Origin: Brachionus plicatilis
Lineage: Eukaryota; Rotifera; Eurotatoria; Ploima; Brachionidae
DNA: 64,000 bases
Direction of reading: 5' to 3'
NCBI GenBank assembly: GCA_010279815.1
Contig: QEOQ01000041.1
Span: forward strand, 1,056,321 to 1,120,320
In this document: one piece after another, positions 37,532 through 49,948 of the stretch
How positions within the stretch are numbered: position 1 is the first letter of the stretch
How the letters are laid out: each line of letters opens with the position of its first letter
Program-made: the position numbers and the translations under genes
The notes under the pieces: model-generated
Seen by the model: only the letters and a program-made list of their open reading frames with translations
The model's database searches: none
Told to the model about the DNA's origin: nothing

Positions 37532-37592
37532 CGAGGAGATCCACCATCAAATCGGCTAAGGAGCTCATATTCTAACAGCGATGGAAACTTAG
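37532..37592 (+). other. Candidate isolated small exon
   Basis: A pyrimidine-rich tract and GCGAG are followed by about 55 bases of far higher GC content than the surroundings, encoding DPPSNRLRSSYSNSDGNL, and then a donor-like CTTAG|GTAAAA. The frame stays open across the exon and closes soon after the donor. It resembles one exon of a gene with long introns, but no partner exon was identified, so the gene is unknown. Confidence 0.35.
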
Positions 37593-40290
37593 GTAAAAAA
37601 TTTTTATATTTATATTACAAAGCAGATAAAACACAATAAAACATTTTTATTATTATTTTTATAAGAATCAAATAGAGATTGATTATTTAAATTCTTAATA
37701 TAGACGAAAAAAATAGCATTAAGTTATGTAAAGCTTATATTATTGAGACAAACGAAAGTAATTTAAGTTCCTTTTAATTAGATGCATTGAGCCAAATTTT
37801 GAAAAAAAAAACTTCTAAAAATAAAAAAATAAATGGGAGCTACTTATCCAATCTGATTATATTGAAATTAAATAGATTGCATCAAACATAGAATATTTAG
37901 TTTTTGTTGTTTTAAAACAAAATTCTTTTTAATTTTATTTTTTATTCAAATAGAAAAACAACTTTATTTAAATTTTAAAAATATAAAATATTTAAGAATA
38001 AAGAAGATTAAAATTACCAAGATAATTAGTTAACTTATGACATTTAATTAGAACATATCTATTGATTCATCTCTCAAAGATTTTTAAACCCATTATCAAA
38101 TTTTAATATTTTACTATTAAAGTTTACTTTTTTTCCATCTATCGGGATTCTTGGCTCTTTTTCTCACATTAAAATTAGAATTATTAAATTAAATATTTGA
38201 ACATCTATTTTTTGTTTTAAAATATTCATCAGTCACATCATTTTTTATTTATTTTAAATAAACTCGAAGGTAATTTTTCCTCTTTAGTTAATAAAGTCCA
38301 TATTTAAACACTATAAAGTCTTTTTAAGACTTTTTGCAGATTATTATACAAGCTGAAAAAAAATTAAAGCATGATACATACATGGAATTGATTATCTGAA
38401 AAAATTGATTTACTTAAACCAATAATTTAAAAAAAACACAACCTAATTAATTTTATATTCCTGTACTTTCTAATTGTTATCGCAAAAGCCAGTCTAATTG
38501 AAATTGTATTCTTAGAATTCAACTGGAAGTCTAGAGTCGGGATCAATAAAATATGTGTTATGTAAACTGACTATCATTTACGTTTTACATATATTTTATT
38601 TTCAAGCGTAATCAACAGGCTAGAGCCTCTGTAAAAAATAAATTAGAATTTCAATAAAAATTAGGAAGTAAAATTTTATTTATGGATTAATATTAAAAGA
38701 CTAAATGTTTAATCTTATCAAAATATTTTGATTTGATTTTAATTTAAAATTTTCACGCAAAAAAATATTATTATATATTACTAATACTAACAAAAATTCA
38801 GAATTTTGAATCAAGTACTTTAATATTTTTGCACTTAGACTCTTGGAAGAAGGTTTTGTTTACAAAAAATTAAATCAAGCCAAGAATTACTCAACCACTC
38901 AAATTATGTATCTTTTTTATAAATTTTTCAGAAATTTATTAAAATTTATAAGAGATTTTTTATTAAAAAAACTAATTAACTAACAGATTCTTTTTTCAAT
39001 TTTTAAAAATTAAATATTAATCTTGCATTATTAGAACCATATTTAAGGAGGATTTTAAGTAAAATATTATTAAGTTTTTTTATGATTTTTATTTAGATAA
39101 AATTTTTAAAATTGACAATTTCAAATAAGGGTTTAGTTCAATATGCAAAAAAATAAAAAAAAATTGAAGTTAACTGTCAAGATTCAAATTAACATAGACA
39201 TAAATTATTTTAAGTAATGAGCGACAGCATTCTTCGTGATTTAGTAAGCGATATTCCTCAGGATATTTACAATCTTGAGGATTGAGAGTCGCCAGGAGTT
39301 GGACAGCACAATCTAGCGACAGAGAAGTTCCATCATTATATTCGAGTATGAGTAAAATTGTGATAAAGCAAAAGGCTGAGAAGGATGGCTTGCAGAAAAC
39401 AGTCACGGAATCTGAACAAAGACTGAGAATGAGAATGTCAATTCGTAGATGTCATGAAGTGAACTAGTTGGGGAAGAAAAATAAGAGGAGAATCTCAGAA
39501 TATACGAGTGATTGTAAACAAGGTAGTTAGCGAAATAATATGAATTGAGAATAATGTGAATGAAAAGAAAGAGTTGAAGAGAGTGAATAAAGTTTTGAAA
39601 ATCCTGAAATAGGATAGATCCAGTGTTAAGATTCAGAGAAGAATTAGTTTGAAATAAAAAAATAAATAAGGTATCATCGAAAACAGTTGTGAGATTATCG
39701 ATAAAATTAAAGTCGAGTTAAAAAATCAGACTAGGAAGTAAAAAGCCATTAGGAACGCAAAGGATCTAAGATATTCTTATTTTAAATAAGTTTTTATCAA
39801 TTAGGACAAGACAGCTGAAGATATGAAACTTTAATACAAATAACGAAAAGAGAGGAATGAACTAAATGATAATTTACCAGAAGATGATGGGAGGTATCGC
39901 TATGGTGAAAAGAATGGTAAAATTTATTTAAATTTTATTAAAATGTGATTCCATTCGGAATTCAAAAAAATGAAGACTGGAATAGCCATTAAACCAATTA
40001 TTTAAAATAAAGTATTAAAAACATTTGATTGAACTTTTTTTAATATATTTTTACCAAAATTTTCGAAATTTTACTGAATATTACCGTTTCAAAATTCTTT
40101 TTTTACGTAAATTTACCTGAAAATCGGTAAATTTACTTTTTCTCATTTTTTTTAAAATTTATTTAATTTACTGAAAAATGATTAAAATGCCCTAAAAACG
40201 GCATTTTTGTTTTTACGTAATTTAACCTTTTCTTACATATGTAATTTTTCGAAAAATTACGTAAAAGTACCTAAAACCCTTGCATCAAAT
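37593..40290. other. AT-rich region with an unexplained purine-rich island
   Basis: Contains copy 3 of the short repeat (38601-38635). From about 39165 to 39930 the composition changes to purine-rich plus strand. One strand has a frame (39406-39170, minus, beginning only at GTG) with a hydrophobic start and several cysteines; the other has a short frame ending at a GTAAAA donor near 39918. Neither is strong enough to call. Confidence 0.4.
38601..38635 (+). repeat. Short dispersed repeat, copy 3 (partial)
   Basis: TTCAAGCGTAATCAACAGGC then TAGAGCCTC matches the core of the family; the downstream AGACTGATTAA block is not preserved. Confidence 0.5.
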
Positions 40291-40296
40291 CAGCGC

Positions 40297-40763
40297 TGTT
40301 GACAGAATAAAACAAAAGCAATGCCATATTTATAAAAAATTGACCATACATGACTCTACATCAGAAGTAACGATGACAGATTTCACTGGTTACCACCAAA
40401 CTTTGATCATAACAAAGTTAAAGAAGATTAATCATTCCATGTAATAAACCCTACGTATCACTTGATCATCAGCTTCTCAACTGATGCGAAATGATAAGTG
40501 ATAATTAATTTACTTGTCACGTATCTCAGAAGATAGACGTTCTAGATGCTGATATAAACATTTATATAATATCTCACATCTTGTCTTAATTATAAGCCCG
40601 TGTTCTTGACACGAATACATGGGTATAAATAATGATTCCATTCTCATTGCTGAGAGATGTATTTTCGTTTTTACACTAACTATGTAAATTATTAGAGCTC
40701 AACAATTTTTTAATAAACTTTTAAAAAGTATACTAGTTTTATCATTCATTTACCCGCCTTACA
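40297..40763 (+). repeat. Probable 5' LTR of the gypsy element
   Basis: A stretch from TGTTGACAG to CTTACA has LTR-like content: a TATA box (GGGTATAAATAATG near 40621) and a polyadenylation-type AATAAAC near 40720. It is followed at once by TGGTAGCAG (40767-40775), which fits a primer-binding site complementary to the 3' end of initiator tRNA-Met. The 5' boundary is a guess; no second LTR was found downstream. Confidence 0.4.
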
Positions 40764-43700
40764 TCTTGGTAGCAGCGATCAGTAATAATGTCCACAATGA
40801 GTCTCTTTTTATTACCAGTATCCATGGAATATTGCGAAAGTATGCTCGTTCAGGCATTTGTTCACATGGTAAAATCTCAGAACAACTTGAAAACTGATTT
40901 TCACTAGCTTGAGAAAAATCGAACATGTATATGGTTCTGAAGTATAACAAGCCGATTGGTTGGAGAAAAAAACCGCTACCAAGACTCCTAAGAAATTTTT
41001 TATTATTTTTCTGACCCAGAAGAGGTATTTATAGCAAAGAAAAAGGAACAGCCAGATACAAACCAGCACAAAAAAGTCAACACCCTAATCAAGCTTATCA
41101 ACAACGATGGAAGGTACTCATCAACAACAGCAATTAATTGAACCAGATATGTCCGAATTAAAGGCAATAAAATTGGACGTGAATTATGAAGAAAATGTTC
41201 TGAAGTTCCAGCAAATAGCCAACGAAATCGAAAAAATAGATGAATTCGAGTTGAATTGTAGTTTTTGACGCGGTTGACCCTCGCGTTAGAGCTATTTTGG
41301 AAAGCAAAATGTTAAGACGCTTGATGATGCTATAACTCAAGCTAGGATATTCTGTGGGAGTACATGAAATGTTAATAAGCCAGTTCCCGTTTAATTTTCA
41401 AGAAACAATTATAAGAGGCGCTTAAAATCATTCTATGACTTAAGAAAGAAACAAGTTGAAAAAGGAAAATTCGTGAATAATAAAACAGACGTAAAAGGTA
41501 GAATCCCTGTCTGTTACAGATGATTGCAAAGTGAAATCGTCTAATGTCGCGAACTATAACAATAGAAAATATGGAAGGAATCAGAAAGAAAAATGGCGAA
41601 ATCCGAAGAAATCATACTTAGCAGAAGAAAGGGAAGATCCAGAAAGAAATAATCGTGATACTTAATACGTAAACGTTTGCACAACAGGTAACTTACTGAG
41701 AATAAATGGTCTTGTAGACGAAAAACCAGTTAAATTGGCTATCGACAGCCAATGCACAAGCTTTATTTTTTCAAGAAAAACTGAAAATGATTTTGGATTA
41801 AGAATTTTATCATCCAGTTCAAAGAAAACAGCTGATAATACAATCAGCCGGCATAACAAAAAAAATAAAACTTGAAATTCATATCATGTATGCTTTATTG
41901 AATTTTTGATGATCGACCACGAGGATAACGATGGACTCCTTAGTCTTTATTTGTATATGCAGACAGGTGCTTGTCTTAAACCTTGTCTAAAAAAATTTAA
42001 ATTTCTGACAGAAATATTCTTGATGAATTCGAATGAGGACGAGAAGGACACACTGCTCACGAAAGAAACGTTTAGTATCTAATTCGCTGGTGACTTTGAA
42101 CTGTCTGATGACGAAAAGCCTCTACAGAAATTAAAAACTTAATTGGATTTTAAACTCCAAGAGGACCTAAAAGACAATGATCTCAACCACTTTAGGCAAG
42201 CTGTTGATGCTATAAAAGATACATTAGCAGCAGAAGTAAGAGATCTTAAAAAATCAAACGTCGACAACCATTTCATTAGGCTCACAGTTACACACCAATC
42301 TACATCAGACCATACAGAAAGTCTGTTATGGAAAGGACTATATTGGGAAAGAAGTTTAGTCCATGCCCGAAAACGATATCATTGAAGCTCAGCATGGTCG
42401 GAATCAGTTATGTTGATGCTTAAAACGATGGCTCAAAAAGATTTTGTGTTGATTACAGGAATTTAAACCAGAAGAAGGTCACAAAATTGGCCTATTCCAA
42501 GAATTGACGTATTCTCAGACTTTTAAGTGACTTAGGTCCGAACTTGACTTGATGTCTGGTTACTTATAAGGAGAGATGCGACAAGATTCGAAGGATAAAA
42601 CAGCATTCTCGACTCCAGACGGAAAATTAAACCATACAAAGGCACTTTGTTTCCCAAAAAAGTTAATGTTCTTGATTATTTAACGTCAACAATAGAAATG
42701 GATTCGTAAAAACTTCAGGTCATTAATAAAAGAAAACCTGCAATAAACGTTAAGCAAGTTCAATGTTTTCTAGGTTTATGTGGTTATTATAGAATTTTCG
42801 TAAATGATTTTGCATAAACAGCAAAACCATTGTGCGACTTAGTTAAAAAAGACGTTAAATTTATCCTTGAATTAGAACCTGTCCTTAGACAACCTGACTT
42901 GAATCGAAAATTTATACTATATTGCGACGCTTCAGGTTATGCGATGGGCTCTTTTTTAGCACAAATTGATGAAAATTGAAATGAACATGTTCGCTCTTAC
43001 GCGTCGAGACTGCTAAAAGATGCAGAAATTCATTACAGCAGCAAAGAAAGATATTATTGACAGTTGTGTACGCAATTCAAAATTACGAACAGAGCTGTAC
43101 AGCTTCAAATTTCTAGTGAATACTGATCACTCCTCGTTGATGTGGCTTATGAACATCAAAGAACATATTGGGAGATTCACACGTTCGGCTATCTTTTTAC
43201 ATGCTTATGACTTCGAGATAGTCCATAGGAAAGGAACCCAACATTTGCAACGCTGATGCTATTAGCCGGCCAGTGCTGTCACTAAAAACCATCACAGATA
43301 GCGATTATAGTGACACATCACTGTATTATCTAAAAAATGTTCTTTTAAAAATGGATTGTCCAAAAAGCAAATTAAAAGAATTGGGAAAGCAGCAACTCAG
43401 TATTATTACGTTAAAGAAAAAGATGAAATTTTTTTATGGGACGAGATAATATCTCATGCTTGACCCCGGAACTTTGTGACAGAAGCGATATAATGTTAAA
43501 TACATATGTTTTGGGTGACTTCAAGAGAAAATCAACACCCAGAACAAGAATCGGAATAGACTTGGTATTTGGCCTCCATGTAACAGAGGAAGGCTTCGCT
43601 TTAATAATGGTAATTAGCGAATACTAAACCATGTTCCCCTTTGCCGAACCTATTAAAAGTAAATCGACAGAAGAAATTGCTTACATTCTATGGAAATTTA

Positions 43701-44920
43701 TATCTATATTTGGACCACCAAGAGTGTTCATGTCTGATCAAATTATAGAATTAACTAATCAAATTGTTGATAATCTTATTAAATGAGTTTGGATGAGAGT
43801 TAATTACATCCATTGCCACACCAGAACCAAGTTGAGCACTTGAACAAAGAAATAAGTTCATTTCAATTCGATCGTATCAATTCAGAAAAATTTGAATAAT
43901 TAAATGAATATTTGAATTTAATGTTTAAGCAACTTTGCTTAATCCGAAAATATATGTCTGCAAAAACCCTGCAAAGTAAGTGCACAATTGATTTGAATAC
44001 TTTTTAATGGTGTGCAAAATGCAGAAAATTGCAGAGTATTATGCAGACTTATTTTACTGAATTAAGCAAATTTGCTTATTATTGATCATTTTACAGAACT
44101 AAATTATCTCTTTTAGTAAAAAAATTATTCAAGTTTTTCTGAATTGAAATGATCGAATTGAAACCAACTTCACAGCCCCAAGAAATAGTAAGTTGCTAAA
44201 AAAAACATTGTGAGAAAAACCTAGACGATTGGTCTAAATGATTACCATCCGTATTGCGAGCAATTCATTCAAGAATACACTCAGCAACTTGAAAGTTCTT
44301 CCCATTTGAACCAATGTTCGGTAGAAAAATGAATGGATTTAATGATTGGAGTTCCATCCGATTTTAAACACGATAAAAAGCGTGTTAAACAAATAAAAGA
44401 CCTGATCGAGGATAAATATCCGAAAGCACTCCAGACATTGATAAGGCAAAAACTTCACAAATTAAGGCTCAAAATAATATTGGAATGTAACAGAGATAAT
44501 AATATCTACTTGCTTAAAGGCCTGGATCCGCGTTATGAGACTGAAAGAAAAATTACACCCAAAATATCATGGTCGGTTCACCGTTCTGTGTCAAACATAG
44601 AATCGTAACTACATTGTTGAACATGTCTTCAAGCATAAAATTTCCGCTCCAGAGATTAAAATTAGATAAGTCGCCTTCTCCTAACGGAGCGAAAGACCAT
44701 ACTTTATTTTTCGAAAGAATAATAAATCATCGAATCGATAAAAAATAAAAATGAATTTTTTGACATATGGAAAAACCATTCACTCAAACATAATTCTTGG
44801 GAACCTATGGATAGTTTCTTAAGAAAGAAACCAATTGAAGAATATTGGTCAACATTAAACAAATCAAAATAGGTTGGACGACCAACAAAAACAAATACGG
44901 AAGGTTTACTGTGAAACACA
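40764..44920 (+). mobile_element. Degenerate Ty3/gypsy (chromovirus-like) retrotransposon
   Basis: Remnant of an LTR retrotransposon with gag and pol broken by many stops and frameshifts. In order: primer-binding site (40767); a decayed CCHC zinc knuckle (about 41509-41553); an aspartic protease in which the catalytic Asp-Ser-Gly reads AIDSQ (about 41743); the start of reverse transcriptase (FCVDYRNLN, about 42440); the RT palm including the YxDD region missing; then the RT thumb (QCFLGLCGYYRIFVNDF); RNase H (ILYCDASGYAMGS; NTDHSSLMWLMNIKEHIGR); integrase core (IGIDLVFGLHVTEEGFALIM); and a C-terminal chromodomain (NHSLKHNSWEPMD, about 44704-44870). A 303-bp MITE is inserted in the integrase region. 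It cannot be active. No restored sequence is given. Confidence 0.85.
43861..44163. mobile_element. MITE nested inside the gypsy integrase
   Basis: The left end TTTCAATTCGATCGTATCAA is mirrored at the right by an end reading, on the minus strand, TTTCAATTCGATCATTTCAA; the inverted match continues for about 40 bases (AGAAAAA-TTGAATAATT). Internal blocks such as AAGCAACTTTGCTTAAT and ATTAAGCAAATTTGCTT also pair, so the whole 303 bp folds as one long hairpin. It is non-coding and interrupts the integrase reading frame. The target duplication is unclear. Confidence 0.75.
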
Positions 44921-45004
44921 GGTCCAAACTAATTTTGATGAAACTCTTGACTTTTATACAAGTCATGCCACTCAAAAAGTTTTTGTAGAAAGTGATAAAA
45001 AATT

Positions 45005-45247
45005 ATGAGAGCGGACTTGCTATTCCAACAAATGCTTTCAATAGATGGAAACGAATACAAATTAAGAAAACAGAAAATTATAATTGATGCATACGAGAGC
45101 CTGTATTGTCCAAGAAACTCATCAAAAAGCATTCATAAGGTGGAAATTGGTAAGAAAGAATGTGTAAATATTGTTAACTCAAGAACATGTGAAGGATCTA
45201 AATTGTCATATAAGAATGATGATTGTAAATATGATGGTACGCCTTAA
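45005..45247 (+). other. Unassigned open frame downstream of the gypsy element
   Basis: An 80-codon frame starting at ATG, rich in Lys, Ile, Ser and with four cysteines in its C-terminal half. Its composition is coding-like but no domain is recognised. It may be part of the gypsy 3' region or another decayed element. It is not called a gene. Confidence 0.2.
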
Positions 45248-45425
45248 CAAATATTCAAATGGCTGAGACCTAATGAGTTATGGATTTGTGTAAACTGTTA
45301 AAAAAGTTACCTTGAAAAGCAAATCGAATTAAATTTTCGAAACCTGTGATATTAAACAATTGAGATGTTTACTCAAGTCATAGTTTGTTAACTGGACCAA
45401 AGAAATTGTAAATATCTGTCCTTAC

Positions 45426-46084
45426 TAGTGTTTTTGATGAAGTCATTCAAGCCGGTCCGTTTCACTGATGGTTTTTTGCGGTAATTTTGCCGGTTGCCAG
45501 TCAAAATTCTGGCCGCCAAGCAGACCGGCCAAAAAATAAAAGGGCGGTCAAATATACGTCCAACCTTTTTGCGGGCAGTCGTTTAGCCAGTCAGCGAAAC
45601 GGTCATATTTTGCACCGACATGCAGGCCCGCTAAAAAAAAGGGGTGGTGAAAATATACGGCCAACCTTTTGTAGGATGGTCTTTTAGCAGGTCAGCTTGA
45701 CTGTCAATATTTTTGACCGTATAAAAATCCTGACAGACAAAAACGGGGGGTCGGTTAAGGCTCAAAGACCGATCGGCTAAATGACCGATCGCCAAAGGTT
45801 GGCCGTTTATTTGACCCCCCGTTTTTGTCTGTCAGGATTTTTATACGGTCAAAAATATTGACAGTCAAGCTGACCTGCTAAAAGACCACCCTACAAAAGG
45901 TTGGCCGTATATTTTCACCACCCCTTTTTTTTTAGCCGGTCTGCTTGATAGCTAAATAATCAGGCCGCTAAGCTGACCGGACAACTGACCGCCCACTTTA
46001 AAGTTTCCCGGCTAATGCAGACACGATCACGGTTTCTGAAAATTTTGACCGGTTAAGTGTCCGCTTGTACCGATCCCAACACTA
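45426..46084. mobile_element. hAT-like foldback transposon with 130-bp arms
   Basis: The ends are TAGTGTT at the left and AACACTA at the right. The flanking octamers are GTCCTTAC (45418-45425) and GTCCATAC (46085-46092), a 7/8 match to an 8-bp target duplication, the hAT signature. Inside, 45621-45750 and 45815-45944 are inverted copies about 130 bp long, differing at only a few positions, around a 64-base loop. The left flank of the arm (about 45525-45620) is a diverged tandem copy of the arm sequence. GACCGG/CCGGTC units recur throughout. GC content is far above the surroundings. No coding frame, so non-autonomous. Confidence 0.8.
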
Positions 46085-46509
46085 GTCCATACCGACTTTA
46101 TACGACAATTGGTTTATATTTACCATTTAATGATTTCTTAGTAATACGAATGGCGATCAGATCTTCAAAATAAACAAAATCATCAATGGGTGTGATGTGA
46201 AACTTTATGGGTCACTGAAATATATAATTGTGAAGTTCACAAACATTAAGAGTTTTCTTAAATAATAAGGTACAAAATAATTAATAAGAGCCCATAGCCC
46301 TTTTCGAAATTACAAATACCTTAAAAAAACTAAAAGTATGACAAGTTTCCTTGGAATGTTACTTGAACGTTTCGTCTTTACTAGAATATGTAATTTTCTA
46401 CGAATAATAGTCTTCTTTTTCATGAACATTCTGAGTTTAGAGAACATAGACGAACTGCAGATAATCTTTAATTTCTTATTTAAAAAGTTTTCGCATTCTC
46501 ATAAATGAT

Positions 46510-47300
46510 ACCAAAAAGAAACAAAACAAACTGCCAATACTCTCTTCTTTTTGCAGATGATTTGACTGATTAATTTACTTTAAAAAGATAGGAAATCTTG
46601 AAAGAATGATTAATAAGTACCTGAAAGAAATTGTTCTATTGAAAAGTAATGTTATATGATCTTTAAGAAAAAAACTAATGTCAAAATCAATCTTGACCTT
46701 AAAATTTATGATAGCAATTTAAATGAAGAGGAAAAAGTCAAACTCTTAGGAATCACAGTAGACTCAAAACTAACATTTAGTCCAATGGTGGATGACTTAA
46801 AAGAGCGCTGTAATTAAAGGCTTTGCTTAATAAAATATCTCTCAATAGTAAATAGGGTCTAAAATAAAAACATTAGGTAATCTTTACAAATCCTTAATAT
46901 GATCAATCATGGATTATTCCTTTTCTTGTTTAAATTCATTCTCAGAAAGTATCATCAAATAAATAGAAGTTATTCAAATTTCAGCAGTTCGATCTATTTT
47001 GAAGCTAAAATACGATGCCCCCTCAAATATTATGCACCAACAGGCCTTCAATAAACTTCAATTCGACTTTTTGAGTTGAGTGAGAAATCAGGTCAGGGCA
47101 GGATTGAGTCATTTTGTTCCACTGGTCGTCAGGCTGGTGGAAGAATATAGAGAAGGTTTGGAATCAAGATATATCGAATATAAAACTCCACTGTGTAATT
47201 GCTGTCAAGTAAATTCTTCTTTTTTTCCATAACTATCAAATATTTTACATGTCTTACCTCTAGTTATTTCTGTTAATCATGGAATAAAAAGCAGAAAAAA
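46510..47300 (+). mobile_element. Non-LTR retrotransposon reverse transcriptase fragment, copy 2
   Basis: The decayed frame begins around NKTNCQYSLLFADDLTD, containing the FADD catalytic motif C of LINE reverse transcriptases. It then runs through LLGITVDSKLTFSPMVDDLK, a stretch resembling SIMDYSFSCLNSFSE, and a VPLVVRLVEEYREG tail. Multiple stops and indels make it a pseudogene. Upstream RT motifs and the endonuclease are missing (5' truncated). About 600 bases match the minus-strand copy at 22765-23490. Confidence 0.8.
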
Positions 47301-47489
47301 AAGAAATTAATGAATAAAAAATTAATCTTTTAATTTAAAAAACATACTTCATTAGTATTTTTTCATCTTTTTCTAGTCTTATTTAAAAATAAATTTTAAT
47401 CGCAGACTTTTCCCAAATTCTTCAATTTAACCCTAAGCATAATTTAGGATCGAATTTTTTTATTTATTTTATTTAGTTTTTTAGTATCC

Positions 47490-47825
47490 TAATTTTTTAA
47501 CCCCGCACCAAAACCCAAAAACTTGACTTCACCTCTAATCTAATTTTTAAATTAAAATTTTTAATTCGGGTTCAAGTAAGCATTTTTATTACTTTATGAC
47601 TTTTTGACTTAAAAAAAAGGCATTTGACTTGACTAGAATTTTTTTTTTGAAAAAAGTCATTTCAAAGACTTTGAAATAAAAATTGTCGCCTTAATAACAA
47701 CATTGAACGGCAAAAGACTTATTTTAAAAAAAATAATTTTTCAAGTCAAGTCAAATGACTTGAAAAGACTTCAAAATTACTTTTTATTTTACTTTTTTTT
47801 TGCCCAAGTCTGGTTAGATGTGAAA
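47490..47825. mobile_element. Possible third CAAGTC/GACTTG-rich MITE
   Basis: The same CAAGTCAAGTC and GACTTGAC motifs as the elements at 2725 and 6563, arranged as imperfect inverted repeats (TTTTCAAGTCAAGTCAAATG against GGCATTTGACTTGAC). Ends and target duplication are not clear; the right side may end at CCCAAGTCTGG. Confidence 0.35.
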
Positions 47826-49898
47826 AGAATTCTAGCTAACATTAATAAATTTCTTTCATTTGTTGTTTTGATCGATAAAAATTGATCTTAGTAGTAAAAT
47901 CTTTATTCATGGTTTTATTAGCAATTATATTTATGATGGGATTTAAGTTTTGATGCAATAAATTCAAGTTTCTCATCAATTTTACACCTATTCGAAAGTA
48001 TCAAAATTAAGCAAAATATCGCGTTGGTTTCGTATTGAAAACATATTTAAGAAAAAATTTGAAAATAGAAAAAAATTCATCATAAATTTTTAAGCAAAAA
48101 AATTTAATATTATACTGTTCTGTAAATTTAAATTAATAAATTAATTTATAATTTTATAAGAAGTGAAAACTATGGCATAAATATAATTATTAAATTCTAA
48201 AATGTAATTTATTGTATCTCAAATTTTTTTTATTAGAATACAATTTAGAAGATTTACCTAAGTAGGCTTACCCGAGAGGAAATAAAACCCTCTTTTCAGC
48301 CTGCATGTTTGAAATTATTAATAAAAAAAGTGTAAAATTTAAATAAAATAAAAGTTGTGGTAATAAAAAAGTTGAGAAATACAATACATGGTATCTCAAA
48401 TAATTAAATCCTTTTTTAATCTAAGAAAGAGTTGTTTATGAAATTTTAGAAAATTTTAAATTAAAAACCGGATTTTCAAATTTTGGTCTTTCAAATAAAA
48501 TTTTTATCTAGAGAGATCGTTAATATTTTTTTATTTTGATATAAAATTTGATTGCTTCATTGCTTACACATTACAAAGTTATGTTAGTTTACTTTGTATG
48601 TATAAAGAAACTTTTCTAATCAGATGCTTCCTTTGTTATGTGTTAAGAACGAAGCGATTAAAATATAAATTTATTTAAAAAAATATCAAAGATCTTTCTA
48701 GATAAAAATTTTATTTATATTTAAAAGTTTATTTTGCTTTGTTTAAAATTAAAACATTACAAATAAGTAGCAACAATGGATTAGCATAAAAGAGAATAAT
48801 AGGAAAAAATTTATTTTAAATTTAACAAAGAATATTTTAACGACAATATAGAGCAGGAATTTTTAATTGAAATTTTTTGGCTTAAAAGTTAAATTTAAAA
48901 ACGCTCTAAAAATAAAAATCAATTAAAATATTCATAATTTATGCAATTATTACTTGTACAATCATTTATCTCCTAAAAGTCAAGTTTTTTTATTAACAAC
49001 CGGAAGCTGTTTTTTTTAAAGCAATTAATCTTCAAAAATTTGTTGATATTTTGTTGATATAAATAAATATTGAAAATAATTTTTTGTAATTAAGCTTGGT
49101 TATAAATTTGATTTTTCATCATGATCATTTTAGAACATTTAATTTAAGTTCTGAACTGAAGGTTTTTTTTCAAAATTTTTATTTATTCTTCTTATTATTT
49201 TTAGGTCCTTTATTATTACTTTATTTTAACATTTTTCTAGAGAAAATTTAAATATTTTTTTCAATATAATAGTCAAAATTGAATGATTGTTATGGCAATG
49301 ACCGGTCTATAATATAAATCGAATTAAAAAAACCGTATGAAGAATCAATCAGATTATAAATTCAGATAAAGTTATTTATTGATAAAAAGAGGTTTAAATT
49401 TTAATCGGGATTCATATTTTCAAATCGATTTCACAGTTTTATAAAAGGTTAGACTCGAAATTAACTTGTAAAGATAAATGCACCTCAAAAGATGTAAATA
49501 ATAAAGAATCTATTTAAATAGCATTCTTTTAAAAAATAAAAGCAGCATTTATTTTAAAATAATTTTAATTTTGCACAAATTTTCGAATCGACTACATGTC
49601 ACACTTCAAATGATATTTCTGCAAAACACAAAATTTATTTTCATAAACTATAGAATTATTTTTGCTTTCAAAATATAAAATTCATTCAAAAATAGGTTTT
49701 TCAATATACACCCACTTCTATTAGCAAAATATTTAGCATTTTCTGGTCTAAGTCAACCACCGATTCAAATCGACATAGTAATATTTGTGTCTTAAACAAA
49801 ACATAATCGTCATATTTTTTTCATTTAAAATTTAAATTTTATTCAAAGAAAAAAACACAATTTTCAAAAATTCAATACTATTTAAATTTTTATTTTAG
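47826..49898. other. AT-rich intergenic region
   Basis: No coding or structured element is recognised. The proximal part must contain the promoter of the downstream plus-strand gene. Confidence 0.5.
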
Positions 49899-49948
49899 AC
49901 ATTTAACGTAAGTGTTTTTTTAAATATTTACAATTACGTTAATTTAAA
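49899..49948 (+). other. 5' UTR after a splice acceptor
   Basis: TTTTTATTTTAG ends at 49898, a good acceptor 50 bases before the ATG. This means either an upstream non-coding exon or trans-splicing of a spliced leader. The two cannot be told apart from sequence. Confidence 0.4.
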
